The translations under genes and the position numbers were made by a program. Shown piece after piece: positions 37,346 to 50,800 of a stretch of 64,000 nucleotides of DNA. Every line of letters begins with the position of its first letter. Positions within the stretch are counted from its first letter, which is position 1. This stretch comes from Macropodus opercularis (lineage: Eukaryota; Chordata; Actinopteri; Anabantiformes; Osphronemidae): NCBI GenBank assembly GCA_030770545.1, contig CM061100.1, positions 13,198,501-13,262,500 on the forward strand, in the 5' to 3' direction. The notes beneath the pieces were generated by a model. The model ran no database searches. It saw only the letters and a program-made list of their open reading frames with translations, and was not told the origin of the DNA.

Positions 37346-38794
37346 CTCACATACACGGACGACCCTTCACTTCCACAGCTACGGACAATGTATAGGCACC
37401 GAGTGCACTTGCTATTTTTTATTTCATACTAATAGTACACTCTGTTTTTTTGTTGGTCTTATTTATCTACTGGACCAACCTAAATACTTTTCAGATCATC
37501 TGTGGTGAATATATTGTCAGCTTGTTAAGCACCATCAACGCTTTTGTTAGAAACATAGAAATATCTACTGTACATTTCTCTTCCAGCGAGGTACTGACAT
37601 GATCATTAGAAATCATGTAGAAAAGAAGAAAAGACAACAAGATACACTAATCTGATGACCATTAACGGTATAATAACTGACTGAAACTGGAAATAGCACG
37701 ATTAATGATAAAGAGCGTGGTGATTTAACATGCAGCCTCGGTGTGTGCACACCACATGGTACTTTGCGATGACATGTGCTGGGGACATCACCTCCCCGAC
37801 GTGGAGACGGACTCATTTGAGAGAGGAGAGTTATCAAGCATCATCTCACCCACACATCCACTGATAGCTGCAATCAGCAGAAGAAGGAAGAAGGGGATTC
37901 AAGAGGGCAGCTCGTCAGCTCTGATAAGGCCTTTTGTATCACTTCTGATTGAGTTGGAATACTTAGAAGATGCACTGTAATGATTTAATGATGTCATTTC
38001 ATGCTATAAGATCGGTGCCATTTTATATTCCGTAAGAGGGAGACAGTGAAGAGAGAGCAAGAGAGCGAGAGAGGACATGAGTGTGTTAGTGTATGTCAGG
38101 AACTCGCGCTAGAAATTGTAAAACCAATGTGGCCAGTCATCCTCCAGCAAGAAATTAGATCTAAAGTCATTTTGGATAAAAACGCGACTGTCCAATAGCC
38201 CAGCTGTGAACAGAGATACAACGCTTTTACACTGAGGCTGCTGGATGAATTGATTTGAAGAAGTGATTCTATCAGCACAGCAGACACCGTTCTCCTGCAT
38301 CCTGGAAAAGACCGGGGAACCTTCTGCAGTTCTATCATCTATCACGATACAGGCTCACAGCAGCAGCATCTCGCTACTAAATGAAGACAGTTTAGGGAAT
38401 TGCTCCTGAGAAACAGGACACAGTACAGAACTGCTGCACGCCTCACCAGCTACTTACCGTATTGACCTTCCACAGCTGTTGTGTTCATCACAGTTTGCCT
38501 CCTACTGCTCCTGGTAAACGAGTTCGATGAGAAGACTGAGTTAAAAAAAAACAATCAATGAGCAGTAAGACAATATCACGCTTAAGGAAAGTGGAGTCTT
38601 GATAATTCTCCATTAGAAGAATGGAAGAGAACTACAACAATGCAAAACCATACAAATGGATATAAAACAAATCTCTTTGTAGCAAATGCGCCTGCATGTA
38701 TAAATATCAATATCAAATACCATTATTTGTACCATGACTTCTCAATGGAATTAATGGAGAAGGTCCCATCCTGCTGGGCACATGCAGCAGGATG

Positions 38795-39296
38795 TACAGT
38801 ACAGTGCAAAAGTTTTAGGCAGGTGTAAAAAATGCTGTAAACAAAGAAAGCTTTCAGAAATATCCATAATAATAATTTTGTCAATTTACAAAATGCAAAG
38901 TGAGTGGACAAGAAAAATGTAAATCAAATTGTTATTTGGTTGCTACATCAGTACTGTCAGTACTGGAAGTGATGCTTGGCCCCCTCAGAGCCCTGATCTC
39001 AGCATCATGTGAGTCTGGGATCACATGAAGAGACAGAAGGATGTAGAAACCCTACATCCACAGAAGATCTGTGGTTAGTTCTCCAGATGTTGGAACAACC
39101 TACAGCCCAGTTCCTTCAAACACTGTGAACCTGGAAGATCTGCTGCTGTTTGAAGGCAAAGGGTGGACACAGCAAATACTGATGTGATTTAGATTCCCTG
39201 TTGTTCATTCAGTGCATTTATGAAAACAAAAGTTGAATACTTCCATTTTTGAAAACATTCTTTGTTTACAGCATAAAACCTTTGCACAGTACTGTA
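38795..39296. mobile_element. Second Tc1-type terminal-inverted-repeat element, 502 bp
   Basis: The left end TACAGTACAGTGCAAAAGTT and the right end, reverse complement TACAGTACTGTGCAAAGGTT, form terminal inverted repeats. An inner inverted block (GCTGTAAACAAAGAA) is also shared. The interior around 38970-39050 retains a Tc1 transposase trace (PQSPDLSIM, stop, VWDHMKRQKD). It differs in terminal sequence from the 36.7 kb element, so it belongs to a separate family. Confidence 0.85.
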
Positions 39297-42200
39297 TGTG
39301 TATATTATGTAATGCTGGGCGTTTCGTCTTAAATACATCCCTCACTCACTCACGACTTACTAATTAAATGTTGGTCGTTACACCTTCAAACCCCTTAAGA
39401 CACACGGCTGAGGACAGCAGCATGACTGTAGCAGGGATGGATGACACAAGGCCTTCACATCAGTGCTCCTGTGTGTGTCAGTTTAGTTTCCAGCCTACAG
39501 TGTTTTTCCGTGTTTGTGAGTTTTACTCCCAGAGTTTGAAGTCAGAACTCAGCTGCTGATGAGGGGGCCTTGCCGGCGGGTCAAGGAAAAAAGCCTTTAG
39601 CTCATTTTGGCCTTGAAATTAAAACCTGCTTGTCGTCCTGAGGCTTCATTCTCTCCGGACTACAAGCTGTTTGGGAAGAGCTGCGGAATAGATGGATTTT
39701 GTGTGCGCGATACAAGAACAGACCATTTACCATATACTGTAGCTACTCCCATCCTACATCTTATGATCTGGTTGATGCCCAAACCTGCAAACAAGACTAC
39801 TAGAAAGAAAGGCCAAGCCCCCAGAAGTCATTGGGGTGAAGGAGAAGTCTCAGTGGCCTGTTAGATGCAGAAATCAATCTCCCCTCTGTACAGCATATAA
39901 CAAAACAACAACTCATGAGGATCATGCTAGAGGCAGGAGTACAGCTTCATCAGTTTACACTTGTCTCAAGCTCATCATTAGGATTAGATGGCGAGAGAAA
40001 ATCACCAACACAGTCCTTGAGCATGCTCTGTCCCTCAGCTCCCATCCCATCCTCATCAAGTGATGCCTGCGGGGGATGCAAAGTGGCAGGATCCTGAAAG
40101 GCATCTTATGTGGTGAGCCTGGCTCTTGTTTAAAGTCCACTGGCCAACCCTGCCTCAGGTACATAGATGTCTACGAACAGGACACAGAAGCTGCTGTCAC
40201 CTGTGGCTGAAACCTGGGAGCAAGCCATGGAAGAGTGTGGAGTCTGGTGGAGGCAGCTGTTGTAACTGAACCGGCCAAAAGAAAGAAAAAATGATCACGA
40301 GAGCAGACGTCTGATGATTCACAGGAAGCGCCGTAAATCTCTGTCGCTGATGAAGAGCAGCAGGACCTGTGCTAACGCCTTCTGTGAATTGTTGACCTAA
40401 AATGAGCACAGCAGCTTGTTATGCTTGATAAATATTATTTTCGACGTGCATGCTCTTGTGGGTCTATTTAGCATTTTTTGTTTTTTCTTTGTAAAGATGA
40501 ATAGAATTTTGACAAGACACACCCCAAAGTGCTATATGCTCACTTTTCATTTTTTGACGAGGGTCAAAAAAATTATAGCGCATCAGACAATGAGCCACAT
40601 TTGTTTGGTTGAAGTTGGATATGATACATTCAGATTTTTAAAGTTATACGAGCAGCTGAATTGATGAAGTCATCGATGTTTCGACAATTCGACAGTGCTG
40701 GGGACAAGTGTGCATCGACAATTACTCAGCTTCCACTCGTATGATGATGCATGTGCACTGAAACAAAAAGCCTGAAAATCCTGTCGTTTAGCTTTGGCTG
40801 GCGAGGTCAAAAGTTGCCCAGAAGATTCAATATGTAATTTATGCGATGGCGTCCCAGCTGTAACTGCTGCCACTGCTCCATCCTCACATCCCTCCCGTCA
40901 ATATAAATGCAAATCATACAATCTGGTAAGGCTGTGTGGATTACGACTTACCAGTAGACCATCAGAGCTAAAAAGATGCTGAGAAATGTCGCTGTCATAA
41001 AGTTTGGGCGATTGCTGGAAATGCCAGCTTAAAGGGGCTCAGCTGACTCGTCTGTACACTGTAAAGAGCAATGATATTGCTTTTTCAGATGTACAGAGCT
41101 GTAGGTGCTGCATCAGGAAGTCGCTATGTAACAGGTCAAATCTCTTCCAGGCAGGTAAACCTGCCCAGGAGAACTGGCTTTTGTCATTTGTCATAAACAC
41201 TTAGTTTGGTTTGCTTCCTGCCTTGTTTTATCCCTTGCATACGGTAACTTTCTTCTGTTTAGATGTCTGCATCTCGATGTATTGTCATCAGATGAGTCAT
41301 TTTCCTGAACGTTTTTACCAAGGTGGGAAACCTGTTGCAGTTCAGCCTCCAGCCTGTTGGAGGCGCTTGTGTTTTTACTGGCTTCCGCCTGCGCCGCCAC
41401 CGTACATTTTTTATCATTATTTGCCTTTTGGGGTGAGGCTTTGACAACTTTAGATGTTGTTCTAACAATGTATATAACATTTTCATTAATTGTGAAAGTA
41501 CATCATGACTAAATTATGTTATGCTGTTGATACCAGAAAGTATATGTGTCACCCTAAGATACACAAAATAAATCTTAGTTGATTTAAATATTGTTTAGTT
41601 AACGCTCTTAGCAGGCAACCTCTTATGGTGCAGTTGCAATGCATTCTGGGTAATGGTGTGACACGGGTGCACTGATCTTGGCTTCAGTATCGTGTGAGAC
41701 AAGCGTGTTATCTGTTTGGCCTCTTCCATTTTGGTTAAGAGCACAAAATGAGTGTGGATGACAGGACTGAAGACATTTACAATCAGGTACTTTTTATTTA
41801 TTTGATCAGAGGCCAGAGTGAAGCAAAATACACACGTAGACAAAGTCGAAGCAAGTCATAAAAAAACAAGACTGGAATTGACCAAAATGCTGATTTGTCA
41901 TGATTGACAAGCCAGAGGTCAGATTAGACAAACCTACAATGACGTCAAACACCTCTCTATAGCTTGCACACACATCCACATCACGTCACAAAATGATAAA
42001 AATCCCGTGTGCTTAGTCTAGCATCACTTCATAGACATATTCATGAGCCTCACATGTTTACACCTTTAGCACAAGCTCCAGGACCAATGTGACTGACAGT
42101 GAACGCGTTGTTTGTTGTGATTATTTTGCCTTTGCATTCATACACAACAAAGCGGACGCGCGCACACAAACAGCTGGGCACATCTTCTCTGCTCTTAATT

Positions 42201-44505
42201 CAGCGGTGGCTTAACTCCTGCCCAGTAAAACAGTGCATTTAAATAGCAGACCTTTCTCCACTTCAGGGATAATTACCCCCATTATGCTTCTGATGAAGTG
42301 GCACCTGAAGAAAAAAAAAACGCTTTAATGTTTTACTCTCTTTGTATTTTGCAGCAGTGCTTCGTGTGTTGCATAAAGCAAAAAGTTCTTTTAAAACAAC
42401 GCTCGTAACGACAACAAATGTCCGCTTGAATGAAAAAGCTGCAAAGGGACCCGGACGTCTACCTACTGCTTGTCTGTGCTTTTAAAATATCAGTTACAAA
42501 ATGTCCTCCTTTTTGGTGCATTATCAGTATAATAAAATTCAAGAAATATAAAATGATTTCTCAAATATTAGCAGAGTGTGTGCTGTTATTCATTTATGCC
42601 AGCGCCTTCGCTGCTCTTCCCCACAGAGGTTTCAGTGGCATGGCAGCCATCCTCATTTGTTTTGCAAACTAATTCAGGGCTATCAGCAGCCAGGCAGATT
42701 AATTAAGCAATCGGTCAGCAGCGGAGGGAGTTCATCACAGCGAGGTCGCCGCATGAGGTCACCGTTATTCCCGTCGCTCACTGAGGTGCACGTAAACCTC
42801 CTGCTATTGGCCTTTATGAGTCAAAGCTGAAACTCATACTGGAAAGGTCTTAACAACGTCATATCATATGAGAGTAAAGGAACAATAGGAACTTACTTAT
42901 TGCGGTTTGTCCTTCTCACCTTTAAGGCCAGTGGCTGTGACACGTAGCTCACAGCGATCGTCCAAGTACTTTCCATTGTCACAAATATGACTTTATTTTT
43001 AGTCAGTGTAAACCTTCTGCCTATATTTTCAGTTTTTATGACTATCTCATCTTAAAACCTGTGAACTGGCATAACCTCGCAGTCAACACATTTTTGCCAC
43101 TTCAGTATTATTCAGCACAATAATAACGTCATACTCACTCCTCCAAATTATGATTACACCCAAATAACAAAAACACTACTGAAGTGCAATAGTAACAACA
43201 TAAATAGAGGTTTCATTATGAGTGATGAACCGGGGAGTTTGTCTAAACTCAAAGATCGTGGTTTGGTTACATATGAAGGAGCAAATATGTCCCGTATTTA
43301 ATTTACTAAGCTTCAGCCTTAAACACCAGCAGAAGATTTTTCAAAACCATGGTGAAACTCCTGATTCTTATTTTTTACACTTCAGCGATCAGATTGCAGA
43401 ACTGTTGAATATACAGTTTAGGTCAGTGATCTTCTTCTGTGATGTTGTACATTTTTGTGTAATTCATCTAAAAGTGTTAAAGACTGTGTGAAACCCGTCC
43501 TTGTTTCAGTGTTGAAAGGATGATTGTAAGTGACATGCTGCTCTCTGGTGGCTTGTAAATATAACCTCAATATATAAACAAAATCGGTAAGAAAACATTG
43601 CCATTATAGAAATGAAGAGGAAAATTACATTAGTCCAAGTACTGGTTGGGTTTTAGAAGGAAGGATTTAGGCCAACTCGTCTGTGGCAGTGAGTTTCTTC
43701 CTGGACTGGTACCACTCAGACCCAGTATTAGTCTGTCAGCAGTTAACAGTTCTGTCTGAGAACAGAACATCAGACTCAGTGACCAGGCCTTGTTGTGCAT
43801 TTGAGTTGTGCATGCCTGCTGCAGGACTGTACCTCTGAGAAGCTCTGGAGCCAAACACAATGAAAACTTCAGAAAACACAGGTGCCGCCATTTCTAATTA
43901 TAAATGTAAAGTTTGTCTTCACTGTGTCGTGGCTTCATACGTCTCTGCTGCCCTCTGCTGGCATGTTTGAATAATTACATTAATAACAAAAACTCACTCA
44001 GTCGAGTCAGGATGTTCTACAAGTGTATTATGTTAGTTTGTTTGTTTGCTACTTAAACTGCATAATAACAGGTAAAACTGAGAATACAAAAACATACAAA
44101 AGTATTTATTATAGGCTGATGACAACAAATTAACCCTAAACCGGAATCATTATTTAGGACATTATGCAACTAGAGAAACAACAGTTTCAACAGATTAAAT
44201 CATATGATGACCTCACCAAGAGTTTGCCACAAATTTTGGTTCAAAGAAAAAGCCACAGAATTTACATAAAGTCCTTCCAAAAATAAACTAGCAATAAATG
44301 TCAGCACCTTTATCACTGTAGCTTCAAACAATGACCCAGCCTCCCTGTGGGGTTTTGTGACTCATCAACACGTCGCCTCGCCTCCAGCTCTTACAGTCGG
44401 TCACCTATAGTCACAGGCAGCCATACACACTACAGTTCACCACGAGAGCACAGCTGTAGCGACGCAACTGTTTGTGGAGACCTGCCTTCAAACGAACACA
44501 CAACC
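39297..44505. other. Gene-free interval upstream of parm1
   Basis: No supported coding sequence. The block near 42190-42310 (homeodomain-like GGATAATTACCCCC inside less AT-rich sequence) looks like a possible enhancer, but this is a guess. The last 150 bases should contain the parm1 promoter and 5' UTR. Confidence 0.45.
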
Positions 44506-47373
44506 ATGACTTCCAGCCTTCAAGCCCTCATAATATGTGAGTAAACTCTTCTTCATTTTCTGTCTGTAATAACAGATTTACACTCTGACTACTGGGACGC
44601 TGACAAAAGTTAATTTTTAATGGATAAAGTTAAAGCTGCTTGACATCAGTGGGTTAAAATTAACAGCGTGTTTACTGATTCATGTTTTCCTTAACCTGCA
44701 GTTGCACAGATCTGTGTAGTGACACTACAAGCAGGAAATGCTCGCTTTTCTTTAGAAGCATGTGGTGCGATAGAAATGTGATTAATTCATCATCATTTAA
44801 TTGGAATCTTCACTGCTAATTGTTGAAATGCTGAATACTAATTAGTAAGAAGACAAAAGCTTGATCACTGCGCTATATGAGATGACATGAGATGCTTTCC
44901 TGTGGACTTAAACACTCAGCAATTGCAGCTGTTTCTTGCTTCTCAAGTCTCTTATTTGTTGATGTGACTTAAACAGGGGCATACATTGACGGACTGTGCT
45001 GTTTTTTTATTGTCAGCAAATGGCTTGTAGAGAAAAACAGAAACAGATTACAAATCTTTCATGTAGTTTTCATGTTGCTCACTTTTTTCCAGCATCTCAA
45101 AGACATTGTGGATTTGTACAGAACAATAATTAATGCTTACAGAGTTTGGCGCTATAATAAGTGTTTAGAGCGACAATTCATTGATGTTTTTGTGTCCTTA
45201 CTAGATTTGCGTGTTTTATAAACTACGTATTTGTTGTAGAAAAGTTAATTTGGTTTTAAGACGTTTTACATAACAATAAAATCGAACTGAACAAAACTGT
45301 AAAATCAAATCCCAGATTACTAACAGTAGGCACCACATCAGTGATGGTGGTAAAACTCTGGGCAGTAGAGTGTCAGAGGGAAGTGGACAGGTTTTGTTTC
45401 ATGTTTGTGTTGAAATTTATTACAGTGCATAAAACAAATGCAGAAATACAGTAAATATACGTGGCGCAGTGGTTTTAGCTGACAGAATGAAGGACTTGAG
45501 TTTGAATCCCAGGTTGTCCTGTGTTTGCATGTTCTGTTCTGAACATGACTGTCACAGACTGTGACGGGCTGGTGACCTATCCAGTGTGTACCTCCTGTAG
45601 CCCAAATGACAGCTGCAATAGGCTCCAAGGTTAGGGGGTACGTGGTGTGATGGCCCCAAAAATGTTCTTTCCAGGCAGGGAAGGTATTGTGGACAGAGTC
45701 AGAGCCGTAAATACAGGCTGAGGGAACAGGAACACAAAGAGGAACTGATGAGAGCTCGAATAACTACTTTTTGTTTTGAATTACAGGTTTACTGTTTGGT
45801 TGTGCAGTAACACAAAGCACGTTGAGCCATTCTACAACACTACCATCATCTTCAGTGAGCTCTGAGCCAACCGGTATCACCACAAGCACTTCAGGACCAG
45901 CACCACTGAGTTCAACATCTTCATCCATGACCCTCCCACCTCCAAGTCCTTCTGCATCCTCCTCAACCTCAACGGGAAACACCATTAGTCCCACCAGCAG
46001 CACCACCACCAGCAGCATAACCAACAGGACTGACAACACAGTCAGCACCACAACTATCAGCAACCCCACGAATGCAACCAACAGCACAATCACCACCACC
46101 ACCAGTAGTATAACCAACAGCACCACCACCAGCAGCATAACCAACAGCACTGACAACACAGTCAGCACCACAACTATCAGCAACCCCACGAATGCCACCA
46201 ACAGCACAATCACCACCACCACCAGCAGCATAACCAACAGCAGCACCACCAGCAGCATAACCAACAGCACTGACAACACAGTCAGCACCACAACTATCAG
46301 CAACCCCACGAATGCAACCAACAGCACAATCACCACCACCACCAGTAGTATAACCAACAGCACCACCACCATCACTACCCTTACACATGGCTCAACCAAC
46401 ACAATGAGCACCATCACTACCACAAAAAACCAGGAGGGACACAAGTCTGACGCTCTGAGCTCAGGTAAGTCAAAATAGTAGAAAGTAAAAACAGCAATAA
46501 ATGCTCTGTGTAGCAGATTATTTTTTTATGCTTAGACCTGCCTGGTTAAAAAGGTCAAATATTCACTGCACTATTTGTCCCTCCCACTTTTTTGACCCAC
46601 ATATATATTCCCTCCGAAAAAAGATTGAAACTTTGAACTTATGTGAAGGCAACTCCCTTCACATCATCAGGAATCCCGCTTTGTCACTTTCATGGCATGA
46701 CCTTTGGACTTGAGTTCTACAATACTGACTTTGGCAGGTGTGAAGTCGGGATTTCAGTGGTAAATAATAGTCATATAATTAAAACGTGAAATGAATCCAC
46801 TTTGTCACCAAGCCCTTATCCTGTGGTGGGTGATTCTAATAAATGTACAATGAAAGAAATAGAAATAAAACTGCGCAACAATCCATACTCACCAAAAGTC
46901 ATAGAGATCACCGGCCTTGTTTTGGCCTCCAACCACTAGTGAAACACTGGTTTCAGGTATTATCTTCTGTAGAACAAGGTTAAAAGGAAACGGCTTGATT
47001 GAACAGTCCTTCTCTCTCTGCCTCTCTTCTGTCTCCAGGGAGTGTTGCAGTCATCGTCTGTGTGTTCATTTTAATGTCCATCCTAGTACTGGGTTTGCTG
47101 TACTACTACAAGGTCCGGTGAGTCCAGTGGTCTACTTTTAGAAGTTTCTAATGAAGCTGTGAGACAGGTTCATTATTTTTAAACATTACTACTTCCTGTC
47201 ACACTCCTCAGCTGAGATCGTTTTTATGAACTACCTTTGTTCCTCTTTCTCCACTCAACTTCAGCTTTTCTCCCTTTCCTGTTCCTTGTAGACGGACATC
47301 TTACGGGCCCCTACTGGACAGCAACGAGTCGGGCACATTAGGAAACTTCACCAACCCCATGTACGACCCTTGA
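44506..47373 (+). CDS. parm1: PARM1-like mucin membrane protein
   Basis: Type I membrane mucin of the PARM1 (prostate androgen-regulated mucin-like 1) family. Four coding exons: 44506-44536, 45787-46464, 47039-47117 and 47292-47373. They total 870 nt (289 aa), and all junctions are in phase. Exons 1 and 2 together give a signal peptide (MTSSLQALIICLLFGCAVTQ). The ectodomain is almost entirely Ser/Thr/Pro/Asn, with three 40-residue repeats full of N-X-S/T sequons and potential O-glycosylation sites. Exon 3 encodes the membrane span (VAVIVCVFILMSILVLGLL). The cytoplasmic tail RRTSYGPLLD...GNFTNPMYDP aligns with the conserved human PARM1 tail (SYGRLLD...GNYNNPLYDD), which is the main basis for the name because the ectodomain evolves fast. 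NPMY could be a tyrosine-based sorting signal. CD164 and endomucin are less likely because their tails differ. Confidence 0.87.
45462..45640 (+). repeat. tRNA-like SINE fragment in parm1 intron 1
   Basis: Box-A-like GTGGCGCAGTGGT near 45463 and box-B-like GAGTTTGAATCCC near 45497 are followed by the tail region GGCTGGTGACCTATCCAGTG. Related fragments are near 35.95 kb, 37.25 kb and 56.9 kb. Confidence 0.6.
46003..46371 (+). repeat. Three 120-bp in-frame tandem repeats in parm1 exon 2
   Basis: The period is exactly 120 bp (40 codons), repeating from about 46012, 46132 and 46252. Each unit has the core TVSTTTISNPTNATNSTI. Units 1 and 3 share variants that unit 2 lacks (GCAACCA against GCCACCA; AGTAGTATA against AGCAGCATA). 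Each unit carries about four usable N-glycosylation sequons. Confidence 0.95.
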
Positions 47374-47845
47374 ATCTTCCCCTTCAATCTGCAGATGGCG
47401 GTGTTTTTAAGATGGCTACATAACTGTCGTTATGTTAATTCTGTTGCTGGCTTAGCTCAGGTACTTTTTCAAATTTTCGACTGCTGCTCTGACTTATTGC
47501 ACCACCTTGAACAGATCAGGAACCACAAGACATACAAGCTCTAAAAAAGGGATGAGGCTCGTAGGTTGCTGTCTTTCCTGTGTGGTTTGTCAAAAGAGCA
47601 AAGCTGAGCTCCAAACGTCAAACCAGGAGCAACAGTTGATCCTCATTCTGCACTGTGTATGTTCAGTTTTCCGTAATGGTGCTGCTTACATCAAATATCA
47701 AACGTGATGTTGACAATTCGATTGTTAAGGGGGTGAAATTTGACATTTCAGAGAGTTTGCATCCCAGACAGGAGCAAGACCTTGAAATCTTTGCTGTCTT
47801 TGTGTTGTTTCATGGTATGATGTGAGTGTATGACTTGTTCTGTGC

Positions 47846-47851
47846 AATAAA
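47846..47851 (+). terminator. Poly(A) signal candidate of parm1
   Basis: AATAAA about 470 bases past the parm1 stop, followed by GT-rich sequence (CTGTGTGTATAAG). Confidence 0.6.
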
Positions 47852-50800
47852 AGTGAAGGATACAGGACACTGTGTGTATAAGCATTCACAGGTACAGACT
47901 CTATAAACTATATACAGTCATTAATGTCAGTCAGAACATTAATGCTAACGTATCGTAGCGGTAATTATAATACTGTTCTAAACAACTGGAATGACACGAC
48001 AGCGTAAGACACGGGTGAAGGGCTTCGGCGCTACGGTCTTTGTCTCTCTTCCTCGATGAGCCACACAGCATTTATTAGTGGCAGCTTTAATGAGGGCCCT
48101 GTCTTCTGCAACCTCCCACCCAAACCGCTTCCATGAAACTCTCCTCTTTTGCCCCTGCCAGCTTTTTGCTTTTCAGCCTTTGCCACCTCTGTGTCGTTTC
48201 TTCCACCTTCTTTCTTGTAGTGTGATAAAAGTAAACAGCTACAAGGTGGAAGCCCTGTCAGAGGACCAGCATCTATAAATGAATAAATGCAGCGCATTCT
48301 GCTAAATCAATGTACACAGCAGTTCACTGATGTAGTTGGTCAAAGTTACATTAATCTGATTTGAACTACTGAATGCACTGGACGATACAGAACCATTATA
48401 TAAAAAATGTAAAGAAACAATCAACGTTTATATTTAATGAATGAATTGTTAAATGAAGTTAAGACCTAAATGACAATCACAGGTTATATGAAGAAGAAAC
48501 ATTTTGTTGTTTATATATTTAACTCGTAACATTTAACATAAACGAAGTAATTAAGTCAATACACAGCGTGGACTTCATTAGTTACTGAGCAGGAGCAGTA
48601 ATAACAGAGGAAGTTGATGCATGTGCTGCACTGTTATTATCAAGCCCGAAATAAATATTCTGAGCAGTGTGTGTGTCTTTATGAATACTACAGTTCATAG
48701 AGGAAACAAAGACATAATATATAAAACAATATATAACTGACTATCAGTTGCAGGATGCACACAGTCCTGCAGTAAACTGTATATGACTGTAATGTCAAGT
48801 TCAGTTCAGCGCATAACTAGTCCTTTATTTGAGTCGTGTTCTCTGTGTGAATGTTTCGCTCATTCACTGGTCTCATTATGCAGATACTGTCTCTGCGAAA
48901 CAGGAAAAGGCTTTTACCTCATTTCCTTTTCCGTTTTGTTCCTCAGTAGTTTGAAACCACAGACTGACAGAATGGCAGCAAGACTGCAGTAGCAGAGGTA
49001 GCTTCACATGCACCATGCACGATTTCACACACTTCCTCTGCTCTGCCTCTGCAGAGGCCTTAATAAGATGGTAAGAAGAAAAAACTAAGTGTAGTAATGT
49101 GGTTGTGACCGTGGCAATAAACACCCTCAACCTGTGGACTTCAACCTGTGACGATCGCTGCGTGAATGTCCCTTTACCTCATGCTCTCTCTCTCATCCTC
49201 TCTTCCTAAAGCAAACCAAAGCTTCATCACAGCATTGCCCCAGCACCTCCACTGCACTACAGTGATTCGTAATGACTTTAGCAGACACACACACAAATTA
49301 TGCATTGGTGCTAATAGAGACATCAATCAGAAAATCCTATAGTGCAGTAAACAGTGTAATACGTCCAATAAATTGCAGGATCATGACAACATTCATGATG
49401 TGGTTGTGTTTTGTTTGATGAGTTATGTGTATTCTTATGTCATGTCCTATGAAAGGACAAAGGAACATGCTTATCCTTTATGTTTTCCCAGTGTAGTGTT
49501 GATTAGAATAGTAATAATGAGACAATAATGTCATTGTGGCTCACAGCAACATCATAGGTTTTATGTTTTATATTGTTGTTTATGTAATACATCACAATTA
49601 GTTTTAAACGATAGTTAGCGTTCACTAAGAAACGATTAACATAAACAAACAGGACTGATAGGAGTGAGAGTGAGGAGTGACACAGAGAGACCTGAGGGTT
49701 TGTAAAGTCAGGTTGTAAACCAGTCCTCACTCGTCTGATGCTTTTAATCACACACGTGGGCCACAGAGACGCCAGGTCTACCAGAACAGAAACTGGCGTC
49801 TGAACTGCAGTTTCTTTTACGAGGAAAAACAAGGGACAGGTTTCACTTTGTGTGTCCCCGCAGACGCTTCTGCTCAGTGAAACAGAACTGCTTCTGATTT
49901 CTACCTGCTCACTGTCGTTATGTTTCAGGATTACAAGCTGGGACCTTGAAACCTTGAAAACATCCAGGGAGTCATTAAATCATGCACGTGTACCGTAAAT
50001 ATGAAAAACAATAGACTGAATTACCTATTACATGTTGCGTTAAAGCTGAATGTAGCAAACCACTGAAATCTTACTTCTGCCTCACACTTCTAGTTTAAAG
50101 GAATTAGCGCTTGCAACTAAAAACATGGAACTAAAAACCTTTGCAACCATGCAACCGTGAACGGATCCGCTTATCGTTTCAAATAGACTAACTCACATTT
50201 ATTAACCATTAGTGAACCGTGTGCCTTCACACTGTGTTGAACACTACCTGCCCTGTGTGTCATGACATTTGCGACCTTTTCTATATTATATCAGCAACAT
50301 TACAGATGATGTGGGTTTAATATGTTATGATTTCTTCAACTTTATTATTATGAACGTCCTCCTGAACATATATACAGTACAGCACACTGCAATTTAGGGC
50401 AGAAAGTGATGTGATCCTGTGTCCTAGCGCCACCATGAGGTCAACACTTGCAGTTCAGAATAAATCACTGGGAACTTTGCTACTGACATGGAGCTGAATC
50501 TGAATTGACTTGGTGACTCCTCCGTCTAGAATCAGTAATGTCATTGGAATATTTATTGTTACGACATAATCTGTTATCTATTAGGAATCATTAGTATCTC
50601 GTAATAAAGTTTATAAGAGAACAGGCATCTGTAGCGTAATTAGGTAAGACATGACAGACAAATGCTAAATATATCTTTTGAAGTGCATCATAGTTAGTTT
50701 GAACTAGGTCTTTCAGATGTTTCTGCTGCACGGCTGCACCGGACGTTTGTTACCTGAAGATGTCACTAATCCCCAGCACATCTAACAGATGCACCAGCTG

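Noticed and set aside
45764..46444. 226-codon minus-strand frame with hydrophobic LLVVVVIVLLVAF repeats
   Set aside because: It is the exact antisense of the Thr/Asn-rich parm1 repeats; the hydrophobic look comes from complementing ACC/AAC codons.
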